Assembly (NCBI RefSeq): GCF_006715395.1
Contig: NZ_VFNC01000002.1
Span: 2,790,001-2,854,000, forward strand
DNA: 64,000 nt
DNA from: Streptomyces sp. SLBN-31
Lineage (GTDB): Bacteria; Actinomycetota; Actinomycetes; Streptomycetales; Streptomycetaceae
Reading direction: 5' to 3'
The position numbers were made by a program, and so were the translations under genes. Position 1 is the stretch's first letter; every line of letters starts with the position of its first letter. A model generated the notes under the pieces. That model searched no databases and was not told where the DNA came from. It worked only from the letters and a program-made list of their open reading frames with translations. This document shows, in pieces, positions 53,853 through 61,840 of this stretch.

Positions 53853-54791
53853 CTACGTCCGCTTCAGACCGAGCACCTCCGCCGCCGCGAATGTCTCCCC
53901 CTCGGGCCGTTCGGCGTAGTGCGCGGTGAGTACGGCGTCCAGCTCGTCGTAGGTGAAGGTGTCCTGCTTGCTGTCGAACTTGGCCCGCACGCGCGGCCGG
54001 TCCACGACGGCGACCATGCCGCCGTGCACGACGAACAGCTGGCCGTTGGCGCGGGCCGCGGCGGGTGAGGCGAGGTAGCCCACCAGCGGGGCGACGTGCT
54101 CGGGGGCGAGCGGGTCGAGGCCGTCGGCGGGCTGCTCGAAGCCGGCGAAGACGTCCTCGGTCATCCGGGTGCGGGCGCGCGGGCAGATGGCGTTGGCGGT
54201 GACCCCGTACTTGGCGAGGGCGAGGGCCGTGGAGGTGGTCAGGCCGACGATTCCGCCCTTCGCGGCCGCGTAGTTGGGCTGGCCCGCGGAGCCCGCGAGG
54301 AACGCCTCGGAGGAGGTGTTCACGATGCGGCCGTAGACCGGGCCGCCCGCGGCCTTGGAACGCTCGCGCCAGTGGGCGGCGGCGAAGTGGGTCGTGTTGA
54401 AGTGACCCTTGAGGTGGACCCGGATCACCGAGTCCCATTCGCCCTCGGTCATGGAGAAGACCATGCGGTCGCGCAGGATGCCCGCGTTGTTGACCAGGAT
54501 GTCCAGTTTGCCGAACTCCTCGATGGCCAAATCAACGAGCTGGCCCGCCTGTTGGAAGTCGGCCACGTCCCCGGTGTGGGCGGTGGCCCGTCCGCCGGCC
54601 GCGCGGATCTCGGCGGCGACCTCCTCGGCGGGGCCCGCGGAGGATTCCCCGGAGCCGTCCCGACCCGGTTGGCCGTAGTCGTTGACGACGACGGCCGCGC
54701 CGAGCCGGGCGAGTTCGAGCGCCTCCGCCCGGCCCAGGCCCCGGCCCGCGCCGGTGACGACGGCCGACAGTCCTTCCAGTGGCAGCGACAC
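53853..54791 (-). CDS. SDR-family dehydrogenase (hydroxyacyl-CoA / steroid type)
   Basis: A 312-residue short-chain dehydrogenase. The NAD-binding TGAGRGLGR (12-20), VVNDYG after the second strand, NNAG and YAAAKGG catalytic motif are present. The insertion with GAGRGLGRAEALELARLGAA and a C-terminal extension resembles the 17-beta-HSD type 4 / peroxisomal multifunctional enzyme dehydrogenase domain. With the downstream-type MaoC hydratase it would oxidise 3-hydroxyacyl-CoA thioesters. It is the third gene of the operon MaoC, alcohol dehydrogenase, SDR. Confidence 0.85.
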   Translation of the reverse strand: MSLPLEGLSAVVTGAGRGLGRAEALELARLGAAVVVNDYGQPGRDGSGESSAGPAEEVAAEIRAAGGRATAHTGDVADFQQAGQLVDLAIEEFGKLDILVNNAGILRDRMVFSMTEGEWDSVIRVHLKGHFNTTHFAAAHWRERSKAAGGPVYGRIVNTSSEAFLAGSAGQPNYAAAKGGIVGLTTSTALALAKYGVTANAICPRARTRMTEDVFAGFEQPADGLDPLAPEHVAPLVGYLASPAAARANGQLFVVHGGMVAVVDRPRVRAKFDSKQDTFTYDELDAVLTAHYAERPEGETFAAAEVLGLKRT

Positions 54792-54801
54792 AGGGCCTCC
54801 G

Positions 54802-55878
54802 TCAGATCTCGATGCAGGTGCGCAGGGCGGTACCGGTGCGCATCTGGTCCAGTGCCTCGTTGATCTCGGCCAGCGGCACCCGGTGCGTGATCAGGCCCTC
54901 CAGGTCGATGCGGCCCGCCCGCCACAGGGCGATGGTGCGCTCGTAGGAGCGCAGGACGTCGCCGCCGCCGTACATCGACGGCAGGATGCGCTTCTCGTCG
55001 AAGAACAGCTCGAACATGTTGAGTTGGAGGAAGTCGTCCATGGCGCCCGCGCCGACCACGACGAGGGTGCCGCCGCGCCGGGTGTGGTCGTACGCCGTCC
55101 GGGCGGTGGCCGACTTGCCGACGACCTCGAAGACGTAGTCGAAGCCCTCACCGCCGGTGACCTGTTGCTTGGCGTCGCCCAGTTCGTCCGGTGAGACGGC
55201 CTTGGTGGCGCCGAACCTGAGGGCCGACTCGCGGCGCGAGGCCACCGGGTCCACGGCGACGATCTCCGCCGCGCCCTTCAGCCGTGCGCCCTGGATGGCC
55301 GAGATGCCGACACCGCCGCAGCCGATGACGGCGACCGACGAACCGGCTTCCACATCGGCGGTGTTGAGGGCGGCCCCGAGTCCGGTGGTCACTCCGCAGC
55401 CGATCAGTGCCGCGATGTCGAAGGGCACGTCGTCCGGGACCGGCACCGCGCAGCCCGCGTCGACGACGACCTCCTCGGCGAAGGTGCCGGTGCCGGCGAA
55501 GCCGAAGAGATTGCCGCCGGGACGGCGGAAGTTGGGGGTGCCGGCGTTCATGAACCCGGCCAGGCACAGCTCGGTCTGGCCGCGCTTGCAGGCGGGACAG
55601 GCGCCGCAGGCCGGCAGCCAGCACACGACCACCCGGTCGCCCGCCTTCAGGTGGGTGACCCCGTCGCCGACCTCGAGGATCTCCCCCGCCCCTTCGTGCC
55701 CGGGCACGAACGGCGCGGGCTGCGGCAGTACCCCGCTCATCGCGGACAGGTCCGAGTGGCACAACCCGGTCGCCCTGACCCGGATGCGCACCTTGCCGGG
55801 CCCGAATCCCACGGCCTCGACGTCGTCGAGGACCTCCAGCTTCTCCTGGCCGATCTCCTGCAGTACGGCTGCGCGCAT
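54802..55878 (-). CDS. Zinc-dependent alcohol dehydrogenase (class III-like)
   Basis: A 358-residue medium-chain dehydrogenase. Catalytic zinc ligands are in GLCHSDLSAMSG (Cys, about 37) and VPGHEGAGEI; the structural-zinc loop is CGACPACKRGQTELC. The Rossmann motif is VAVIGCGGVG. ATG at 55878. It resembles NDMA/mycothiol-type or fatty alcohol dehydrogenases more than simple ethanol dehydrogenase; substrate unknown. It sits between the SDR (10-base gap) and MaoC (29-base gap) genes and likely shares their substrate pathway. Confidence 0.88.
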   Translation of the reverse strand: MRAAVLQEIGQEKLEVLDDVEAVGFGPGKVRIRVRATGLCHSDLSAMSGVLPQPAPFVPGHEGAGEILEVGDGVTHLKAGDRVVVCWLPACGACPACKRGQTELCLAGFMNAGTPNFRRPGGNLFGFAGTGTFAEEVVVDAGCAVPVPDDVPFDIAALIGCGVTTGLGAALNTADVEAGSSVAVIGCGGVGISAIQGARLKGAAEIVAVDPVASRRESALRFGATKAVSPDELGDAKQQVTGGEGFDYVFEVVGKSATARTAYDHTRRGGTLVVVGAGAMDDFLQLNMFELFFDEKRILPSMYGGGDVLRSYERTIALWRAGRIDLEGLITHRVPLAEINEALDQMRTGTALRTCIEI

Positions 55879-55907
55879 GGTGCGGCTCCCCTCAACTGCT
55901 AGCTGTG

Positions 55908-56765
55908 TCAACCGTGTTCGACGATGGTGTCGGCGAGGACCGGCGCGTCGTCCCGCTCCACCGCGCTGACGGCGACCGTGGTGGACCGCGGCGTGTGCCA
56001 CATCCGCATCCGCAGGGTCTCCCCCGGATACACGACGCCCGCGAACCGGGTCGAGTACGACCGCACCCGGCTCACGTCCCCGCCGAGCAGCGTGTCGACG
56101 ACGGCCTTGAGCGTCATGCCGTAGGTGCACAGCCCGTGCAGGATGGGCCTGTCGAAGCCGGCGAGCTTGGCGAACTCGGGGTCGGCGTGCAGCGGGTTGT
56201 AGTCGCCGCACAGGCGGTAGAGCAGGGCCTGGTCCTCGCGGACGGGCCGTTCGACGATCCGGTCGGGGTCGCCGGCCGGAGGTTCGAGGCGTGCGGAGGG
56301 GCCGCGGTCGCCGCCCCAGCCGCCCTCCCCTCGTACGAAGATCTGGGCGTCGTTCGTCCACAGCGGGCCGTCGGCGTCGGCGACCTCCGTGCGCATGACC
56401 AGGACGGCCGCCTTGCCCTTGTCGTAGACGGCGGCGATGCGGCCGGTGGCGGTGGCGGTGCCCTGTGCCGGAAGGGGGCGGTGGATGGTCAGCGACTGGC
56501 CGCCGTGCAGCACCTTGGCGAGGTCGACGTCCACGCCCGGCATGGACAGACCGCTGATCACGCCGGGGGAACCGGCGCCCGCGACGGTGGCGAAGCTCGG
56601 CAGGACGTGCAGCCGGGACTCCAGGGTGTAGCGCAGCTCGTCGGGGTCGGTGGCCGGGACGCCGGCGCCGATGCCGAGGTGGTAGAGCTGGACGTCCTTG
56701 TGGTCCCAGGTGATCTCGCCGGACCGGGGTTCGGCGGCGAGGGCCTTCGCTGCGTCGATGGGCAT
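55908..56765 (-). CDS. MaoC-family enoyl-CoA hydratase (HSD4B-like)
   Basis: A 285-residue double hot-dog hydratase. The N-terminus (ITWDHKDVQLYHLGIGAG) matches mycobacterial HSD4B/UfaA2-type proteins. The catalytic MaoC motif is DYNPLHADPEFAKLAGFDRP followed by ILHGLCTYG. It would hydrate a trans-2-enoyl-CoA in fatty-acid or steroid side-chain beta-oxidation. It is the first gene of the operon and lies downstream of a promoter with an overlapping KstR-like palindrome. Steroid use is inferred; ordinary fatty acids are equally possible. Confidence 0.85.
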   Translation of the reverse strand: MPIDAAKALAAEPRSGEITWDHKDVQLYHLGIGAGVPATDPDELRYTLESRLHVLPSFATVAGAGSPGVISGLSMPGVDVDLAKVLHGGQSLTIHRPLPAQGTATATGRIAAVYDKGKAAVLVMRTEVADADGPLWTNDAQIFVRGEGGWGGDRGPSARLEPPAGDPDRIVERPVREDQALLYRLCGDYNPLHADPEFAKLAGFDRPILHGLCTYGMTLKAVVDTLLGGDVSRVRSYSTRFAGVVYPGETLRMRMWHTPRSTTVAVSAVERDDAPVLADTIVEHG

Positions 56766-56851
56766 ACGGCTCCTGGTGGATCGAGTGGATCAAGACCTCG
56801 GCGCGGCCGTCCGCACCGTCGGCCGCGACCGAGGTCGTCACGGTGGCCGAT

Positions 56852-56867
56852 CTAGAACGCGTTCCAG
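56852..56867. promoter_or_regulatory. KstR-like operator palindrome
   Basis: CTAGAACGCGTTCCAG is a near-perfect palindrome (one mismatch between the arms CTAGAAC and GTTCCAG). It resembles the TetR-family KstR site (AGAAC..GTTC core) that controls steroid catabolism in actinobacteria. It lies just downstream of the predicted start of transcription of the MaoC operon, a position suited to repression. Confidence 0.6.
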
Positions 56868-56879
56868 TCCGGCGCCCTC

Positions 56880-56908
56880 TGTATAGCCCAGGGCTCGCCA
56901 CTTGTGAA
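56880..56908 (-). promoter_or_regulatory. Promoter of the MaoC-ADH-SDR operon
   Basis: On the minus strand TTCACA (56903-56908) and TATACA (56880-56885) are exactly 17 bases apart, a good housekeeping-sigma promoter. Transcription would start near 56872, just before the palindrome at 56852-56867. Confidence 0.6.
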
Positions 56909-57029
56909 GGCTCCTGACGCCGCGTCAGGTCTGTACGGGGTACGCCGGGCCGCCCGTGACATTTGTCCTGCCCAGGTCCGTACAAGCGCATCTGCCGGAC
57001 GGGGGCGCCCACTTCGTAGCGTCGTAGCC

Positions 57030-58052
57030 ATGACACAGACGGAATGCGCCGCCGTGTCCTTCACGGGGGCGGTCAAGAACTTCGGCGCCGTGCGCGCAGT
57101 CCACGGCGTCGATCTGACCATCGCGCCCGGCGAGACGGTCGCCCTCCTCGGCCGCAACGGCGCCGGCAAGTCGACGACGATCTCCCTGCTGCTCGGCCTG
57201 AACGAGCCCGACGAGGGCACCGTCGAGCTGTTCGGGCAGCCCCCGGGCGCCGCCGTGCGTGCCGGGCGGGTCGGTGCCATGCTCCAGGAGGGCCGCGCGG
57301 TGCCCCGCGTCACCGTGCGCGAGCTGGTCGCCTTCGTCGCCGGGCGCTATCCGGCGCCGATGCCGGTCGAACGGGCGCTGCGGCTGGCCGGGATCACGGA
57401 ACTGGCCGGACGCCGCGTGGACCGGCTGTCCGGCGGCCAGACCCAGCGCGTCCGCTTCGCCGTCGCCCTCGCCGGGAACCCCGCGCTGATCGTGCTGGAC
57501 GAGCCGACGGCCGCCCTGGACGTGGAGGCGCGGCACGCCTTCTGGACTTCGATGCGGTCCTACGCGCGCCTCGGCCACACGGTGCTGTTCTCCACCCACC
57601 ACCTCCAGGAGGCGGACGCTCACGCCGATCGCATCCTCGTCATCGACGGCGGCCGGATCGTCGCCGACGGCACGAGCGAGGAGCTGAAGCGGTCGGTGGG
57701 CGGTGGCCTGGTCGCCTTCGACCTCGCCGGAGGCGGCACCCGGGGGCTGGAGCGGCTGCCCGGCGTGCGGTCGCTGGAGGTGCGCGGGGACCGGGCGCGG
57801 CTGCGGACCGACGACCCGGACGCCACGGTGATCGCTCTCGCGGAGCTGGGGGCGATACGGGGGCTGGAGGTGGCGCCGGCGTCCCTGGACGACGCGTTCC
57901 TCGCGCTGACCGGTGCTGGGGGCTCTGCCCCCAGACCCCCGTTCGGCCCTGAACGGGTTTCGTCCTCGAACTCCCCCAGAGGGGGTACCCCCGGACGGGC
58001 TGGATCGCAGCGGCCGACGTTCAAAGGCGCAGCCGTCGAGGAGGTCTCGTGA
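57030..58052 (+). CDS. ABC transporter ATP-binding protein
   Basis: A 340-residue ABC ATPase of the DrrA-like export type. Walker A LLGRNGAGKST, signature LSGGQTQRVRFA, Walker B LIVLDEPTAALD and the switch His (FSTHHLQEADAHAD) are present. A C-terminal regulatory segment follows. The last 45 residues (from about GAGGSAPRPP) are encoded by Streptomyces-type intergenic hairpins and read like inserted non-protein sequence. ATG at 57030; a TAGCGT-like -10 lies seven bases upstream, so the transcript may be leaderless or nearly so. Its stop overlaps the permease start. A kinase-encoding gene follows, hinting at control by sensed stress. Confidence 0.92.
   Translation: MTQTECAAVSFTGAVKNFGAVRAVHGVDLTIAPGETVALLGRNGAGKSTTISLLLGLNEPDEGTVELFGQPPGAAVRAGRVGAMLQEGRAVPRVTVRELVAFVAGRYPAPMPVERALRLAGITELAGRRVDRLSGGQTQRVRFAVALAGNPALIVLDEPTAALDVEARHAFWTSMRSYARLGHTVLFSTHHLQEADAHADRILVIDGGRIVADGTSEELKRSVGGGLVAFDLAGGGTRGLERLPGVRSLEVRGDRARLRTDDPDATVIALAELGAIRGLEVAPASLDDAFLALTGAGGSAPRPPFGPERVSSSNSPRGGTPGRAGSQRPTFKGAAVEEVS
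57917..57995. repeat. Cluster of G/C hairpins of Streptomyces intergenic-repeat type inside a coding end
   Basis: TGGGGGC-TCT-GCCCCCA (57917-57933), CCCGTTC...GAACGGG (about 57938-57957) and CCCCC-AGA-GGGGG (about 57973-57986) lie in a row. Such hairpin clusters usually occur between Streptomyces genes. Here they are read through as the last part of the ABC ATPase. Confidence 0.6.
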
Positions 58053-58768
58053 TGCCGGACTACCTGCGGCTCGAAGTGCGCCGTACCCTCCGCGACGTCG
58101 GGTTCGTCGTCGGCGGGGTCGCCATGCCGGTGTTGATGTATCTGCTGTTCACCAACCTCGGTGCGGACGACGGGGGTTACAAGACCGCGGCGATGGTGGG
58201 GATGGCGGGGTACGGGGCCGTCGGGTCCGCGCTCAACACCGGCGGCGGGGTCGCGGAGGACCGGGCGATCGGCTGGCTGCGGCAGTTGCGGGTGACGCCG
58301 ATGACACCGCGGCAGGTCGTCGTCGGGCGGGCCCTGACCGGCTCGGTGACCGTGCTGCCGGCGATCGTGGCGGTGCTGGCGGCGGGCGGTCTGGTCAACG
58401 GGGTGCGGCTGGCGGCCTGGCAGTGGGGCGCGATCGCGCTGCTGCTGTGGCTGGGCTCGCTGCCGTTCACACTGCTGGGGCTGGGCAACGGCTACCGGCT
58501 GACCGGACAGACCACCGGCGTGGCGAACATGGCCTGCAACCTGGGGCTGGCCGTCCTCGGCGGCCTGTGGTTCCCCGTCACCCTCTTCCCGGGCTGGCTG
58601 CGCGCCCTGTCGGCGTACACGCCCACCTACCGGTTCGCCCAACTGGGCACCTCGGTCGCGGACGGACGCGCTCCGGCGCTCGGCGCCGTCTGCGTCCTGG
58701 GGGCTTGGCTGCTGGCCTTCGGTTCGTACGCTGTGCTGTCGTACCGGCGGTCCGGACGGACCGCCTGA
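58052..58768 (+). CDS. ABC transporter permease (ABC-2 type)
   Basis: A 238-residue ABC-2 membrane protein with about six spans (VGGVAMPVLMYLLFTNLG, AAMVGMAGYGAVGSALNTGG, LPAIVAVLAAGGLV, IALLLWLGSLPFTLLGLGNG, MACNLGLAVLGGLWFPV, LGAVCVLGAWLLAFGSYAV). The loop RAIGWLRQLRVTPMTPRQVV is typical of antibiotic or multidrug exporters. ATG at 58052 lies seven bases after GGAGG and overlaps the ATPase stop; GTG at 58049 is possible. Substrate unknown. Confidence 0.9.
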   Translation: MPDYLRLEVRRTLRDVGFVVGGVAMPVLMYLLFTNLGADDGGYKTAAMVGMAGYGAVGSALNTGGGVAEDRAIGWLRQLRVTPMTPRQVVVGRALTGSVTVLPAIVAVLAAGGLVNGVRLAAWQWGAIALLLWLGSLPFTLLGLGNGYRLTGQTTGVANMACNLGLAVLGGLWFPVTLFPGWLRALSAYTPTYRFAQLGTSVADGRAPALGAVCVLGAWLLAFGSYAVLSYRRSGRTA

Positions 58769-58784
58769 ACGGGGGACGAGGCAC

Positions 58785-60056
58785 ATGAACTGGACACGTG
58801 GGATCGCCTGTCAGCTGCGGCAGTGGCGGGCGGCCCGGGATCGGTGGCGGGCGGACATGCGGGCCTTCAAGGCCGCACAGAAGGAGGCGCGCCGCACCGG
58901 CGCCGAGGTGCCCGAGCAGCCGGGCCCGCCGCCGACCGCCTTCTCCCTGCTGCCGTGGCTGCTGATGGGGCTGGGAGCGTTCTCCAACCTCTTCCAGGGC
59001 AGGACCCCCAACCCGTGGATCGGCGGTCTGGGGCTGCTCACCTTCAACTCCCTCTACATCTTCGTGGCGACGCGCGCCTTCGTGAAGGAGAAGCGGCAGT
59101 CCGTCTCCACACGGGTGGCGCTGGCCGTGATGGCCGCGATCACCTGCGCTCTGGCCGGCGCCTACGGCGACAACTGGCTGCTGTTCTTCCCGCTGCTCGG
59201 GCTGGCCACGGGTGCGGCCCTGCGGGGCGAGCACCTGCGCTGGTCCGGTACCGGTGTCGCCCTGCTCGCCGGGGTGGTCTCCACCGCGCGCGACGGCTGG
59301 AACGGTCTGAACATCGCCTACGCCACCTTCATCTCGACCATGGTGACGGCGGCGATCCTCTCACTGTCCGAGGCGGTACGGGAACTGCGCGCCGCCCGTG
59401 AGCAACTCGCCCACCAGGCCGTGGAGAAGGAGCGGCTGCGCTTCTCCCGCGATCTGCACGACCTGCTCGGCCACACCATGTCGGTGATCGTGGTGAAGTC
59501 GGAGGCCGCCCGGCGGCTGGCCCCGCGGGACCTGGACGCGGCGCTGGCCCAGATCACCGACATCGAGTCCGTGGGCCGGCAGGCCCTCACCGAGATCCGG
59601 GAGGCCGTCACCGGCTACCGCGAGGGCAGCCTCGGCACCGAACTCGACCGCGCGCGCTCGGTGTTGGAGGCGGCCGACGTGGAGCCGGTGGTGCGGCGTT
59701 CGGGTACGCCCCTCGCCCCGCAGACCGAGGTCCTGCTGGGCTGGGTGGTGCGGGAGGCCGTCACCAACGTCGTGCGGCACGCGGGAGCGACCCGCTGCGA
59801 GATCACCGTGGACAGCGCCTCCGAGCAGGTCCGCCTGACGGTCGCCGACAACGGCGGCGGCGAACCGGCCTTCCCCTCCTCCCCCGGCGTCGGCGGCACG
59901 GGCCTGAAGGGCCTGACCGAGCGCCTCGCGGCGGCGGGCGGCTCCCTGCGGGCCGGCCCGTCGCCGCGAGGCGGCTTCACGGTCACCGCCGAGCTTCCCC
60001 TGGAGCCCGGCGACGCACCGGCACCCGTGGCGGCTACGGCGCCCAGGGCGCGCTGA
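58785..60056 (+). CDS. Sensor histidine kinase (NarL/DesK type)
   Basis: A 423-residue kinase. After a basic cytoplasmic start, residues about 55-195 form five or six membrane spans without a clear extracellular sensor. HisKA_3 follows with FSRDLHDLLGHTMSVIVVKS (phospho-acceptor His in RDLHD), then a GHKL ATPase (VVREAVTNVVRHAG, DNGGGEP, GTGLKGLTERL). ATG at 58785, 16 bases after the permease stop, so it belongs to the ABC operon. Its matching response regulator is not adjacent but lies beyond an opposite-strand glycosidase gene at 61841. The 3' end overlaps that glycosidase end by 23 bases. Confidence 0.92.
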   Translation: MNWTRGIACQLRQWRAARDRWRADMRAFKAAQKEARRTGAEVPEQPGPPPTAFSLLPWLLMGLGAFSNLFQGRTPNPWIGGLGLLTFNSLYIFVATRAFVKEKRQSVSTRVALAVMAAITCALAGAYGDNWLLFFPLLGLATGAALRGEHLRWSGTGVALLAGVVSTARDGWNGLNIAYATFISTMVTAAILSLSEAVRELRAAREQLAHQAVEKERLRFSRDLHDLLGHTMSVIVVKSEAARRLAPRDLDAALAQITDIESVGRQALTEIREAVTGYREGSLGTELDRARSVLEAADVEPVVRRSGTPLAPQTEVLLGWVVREAVTNVVRHAGATRCEITVDSASEQVRLTVADNGGGEPAFPSSPGVGGTGLKGLTERLAAAGGSLRAGPSPRGGFTVTAELPLEPGDAPAPVAATAPRAR

Positions 60057-61599
60057 CCACCCAGCTCGTGTCGTCCGTCCAGGACGTCGCGCTGTCCCAG
60101 GTGTTGGAGCCTCCGTCACTCGCTATGTAGACGTTGTAGTCGTAGTGGCGGATGAACTTCGTCGGGTAGTTGTACGACGCGAACGACGTGCCCGTGCCGC
60201 TCTTGCCGGTCGTCGGGCAGAACGTGGCGTCCTGTCTGAACTGGGTGGTGCCGGTCATCGGCTGCCGCAGCAGCTGGTAGTTGTAGTGGCGCAGGAAGTC
60301 GCCGGGATAGTTGCGCGACTCGAAGGAGACGCAGGAGGCGTCGGCGAGGCCGCGGCGGACGATCCAGGTGGCGTCGTTCTTGTCCAGGGCCGAACTGCTC
60401 GACGTGATCGCGGAGACGACGGCCGTGTTGTTCTGGTGACGGATGTAGTCGCTGGTGCAGCAGGACGTGGTCGCCCTCAGGGAGATCTCCGAGCCGGGCG
60501 TGAGCGTGCCGGTGGAGCCGGTCGCGCCGCCGTAGCCGACGGAGACGATGTTGGCCTGGACGGAGTTGTCGGCGGCGTCCGTCGGTATGCCGGAGGTCAT
60601 GACGCCCTCGAAGAAGGAGCCGATGGAGCCGTTGCTGTTGTCGCCGCCGGTGCCGAGGACGATGGCGCCCTCCTGGTGCATCGGCGAGTAACCGCCGGCG
60701 TTGGTGGGCTCACTGCCGGAATAGGTGGTGGTCAGTCCACCGGATTGGGCGTTGCCCCATTTCAGTGCGAAATGGTTCTGGCCGTTGTTCTTCAATAGCG
60801 CGGTCACGAACGGCAGGGCGCCGGTACCGGTGTTGGAGGAGTTCGTGCTGTAGCCGAGGTTGGACTGGAACAGCCCGTTCTCCAGGTCCGCCTGCACCCA
60901 CGGGCCCTGGCCGTAGCAGGGCGAGAACCAGCATTCGGTACCGAAGTTGATCGCGTCCATGTGGCCGTTGCCGGTGTCCTTGTTGTTCGTCTCGGCGTTG
61001 CCGTAGTCGAAGCAGCAGCTGCCGTTGACGTGGGTGCCGGACGTGACCATGTACATCCCCTCGGCGCCGCCGTTGGTGGCTACGCCCGAGGTGGAGTTGT
61101 CCCGGTAGCCCATGCCCGCCGAGATCTCCAGGCCGTAGACCTGGTGGCCGCCGACGGTCACCGGCAGGGCGTCCGCGGGTGCGCCCACGTCGGCCGCTCC
61201 GGCGCCTCCCGCGCCCTCCACGGTCAGGTCGTTGTGGCGCGAGGACTGGTCGTAGATCTTGGTGATGATGCAGGTGGTGCCGGCACAGAAGGAGTCCTGG
61301 GCCGCCGCGTTGGCGTACCCGCCGGCGGTCAGCAGCCCGATGTCCTTGGTGGCGCCGTCGGAGGCCCGCTGCACCTGGTAGAGGGAGCCGTTGTACGAGG
61401 AGTACAGCGCCCTGGCCAGGCTGTGCGCGGCGACACAGGGGGTGCCCGCGGCGGCGTAGACGTCGCAGGGCAGCGAACTCGCCGCCTGGGCCTGCGGAAT
61501 GCCGACGGCGAGCGCGAGCACCGTGACGAGCGCCGAGAGCGCTGCCAGGGCCGCGGTTCTGAGTCTGGAGTACACGCCGGAGTACACGTGTGAGTACAC
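60034..61599 (-). CDS. Secreted alpha-L-arabinofuranosidase (GH54 + arabinose-binding CBM42)
   Basis: A 521-residue secreted enzyme. The signal peptide is VYSHVYSGVYSRLRTAALAA followed by a hydrophobic core to AQA, with cleavage before ASSLPCDVY. The catalytic domain follows the GH54 pattern (LPCDVYAAAGTPCVAAHSLA, IYDQSSRHNDL, AETNNKDTGNGHMD, CWFSPCYGQGPWVQADLENG). The C-terminal AbfB/CBM42 domain has repeated RHYNY and Y-I-R-H motifs (DYIRHQN, DFLRHYNY, KFIRHYDY). It removes arabinose from hemicellulose. GTG at 61599 lies seven bases after GGAGG. A palindrome at 61629 may be an operator. Confidence 0.9.
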   Translation of the reverse strand: MYSHVYSGVYSRLRTAALAALSALVTVLALAVGIPQAQAASSLPCDVYAAAGTPCVAAHSLARALYSSYNGSLYQVQRASDGATKDIGLLTAGGYANAAAQDSFCAGTTCIITKIYDQSSRHNDLTVEGAGGAGAADVGAPADALPVTVGGHQVYGLEISAGMGYRDNSTSGVATNGGAEGMYMVTSGTHVNGSCCFDYGNAETNNKDTGNGHMDAINFGTECWFSPCYGQGPWVQADLENGLFQSNLGYSTNSSNTGTGALPFVTALLKNNGQNHFALKWGNAQSGGLTTTYSGSEPTNAGGYSPMHQEGAIVLGTGGDNSNGSIGSFFEGVMTSGIPTDAADNSVQANIVSVGYGGATGSTGTLTPGSEISLRATTSCCTSDYIRHQNNTAVVSAITSSSSALDKNDATWIVRRGLADASCVSFESRNYPGDFLRHYNYQLLRQPMTGTTQFRQDATFCPTTGKSGTGTSFASYNYPTKFIRHYDYNVYIASDGGSNTWDSATSWTDDTSWVVSAPWAP

Positions 61600-61628
61600 G
61601 GTGGAGCCTCCTTCACTGTCCGGTATAC

Positions 61629-61641
61629 CGAACGATGTTCG
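61629..61641. promoter_or_regulatory. Small palindrome upstream of the arabinofuranosidase gene
   Basis: CGAAC-GAT-GTTCG is a perfect five-base-pair inverted repeat 30 bases before the GTG start, next to another palindrome GGTATACC (61622-61629). It could be a repressor site for the glycosidase. No family-specific consensus recognised. Confidence 0.3.
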
Positions 61642-61840
61642 AAGTAAATCCCGGATTTCTTTCGCCGGTCGAAATGCCGAACAAATGCGGGTGGGAGTAC
61701 GGAGACGGGAATTGCAAAGGCGAACTCTCAATGCAGAGGCGATTGTTGGGCCGCCGTCAGAAACCGTCAAGCCTTCCGGAACGGAACCATGCCGAGTCTT
61801 TAAGGGAGCCGACCGGCCGCCCGCGCTCTACTCTTGGCCC

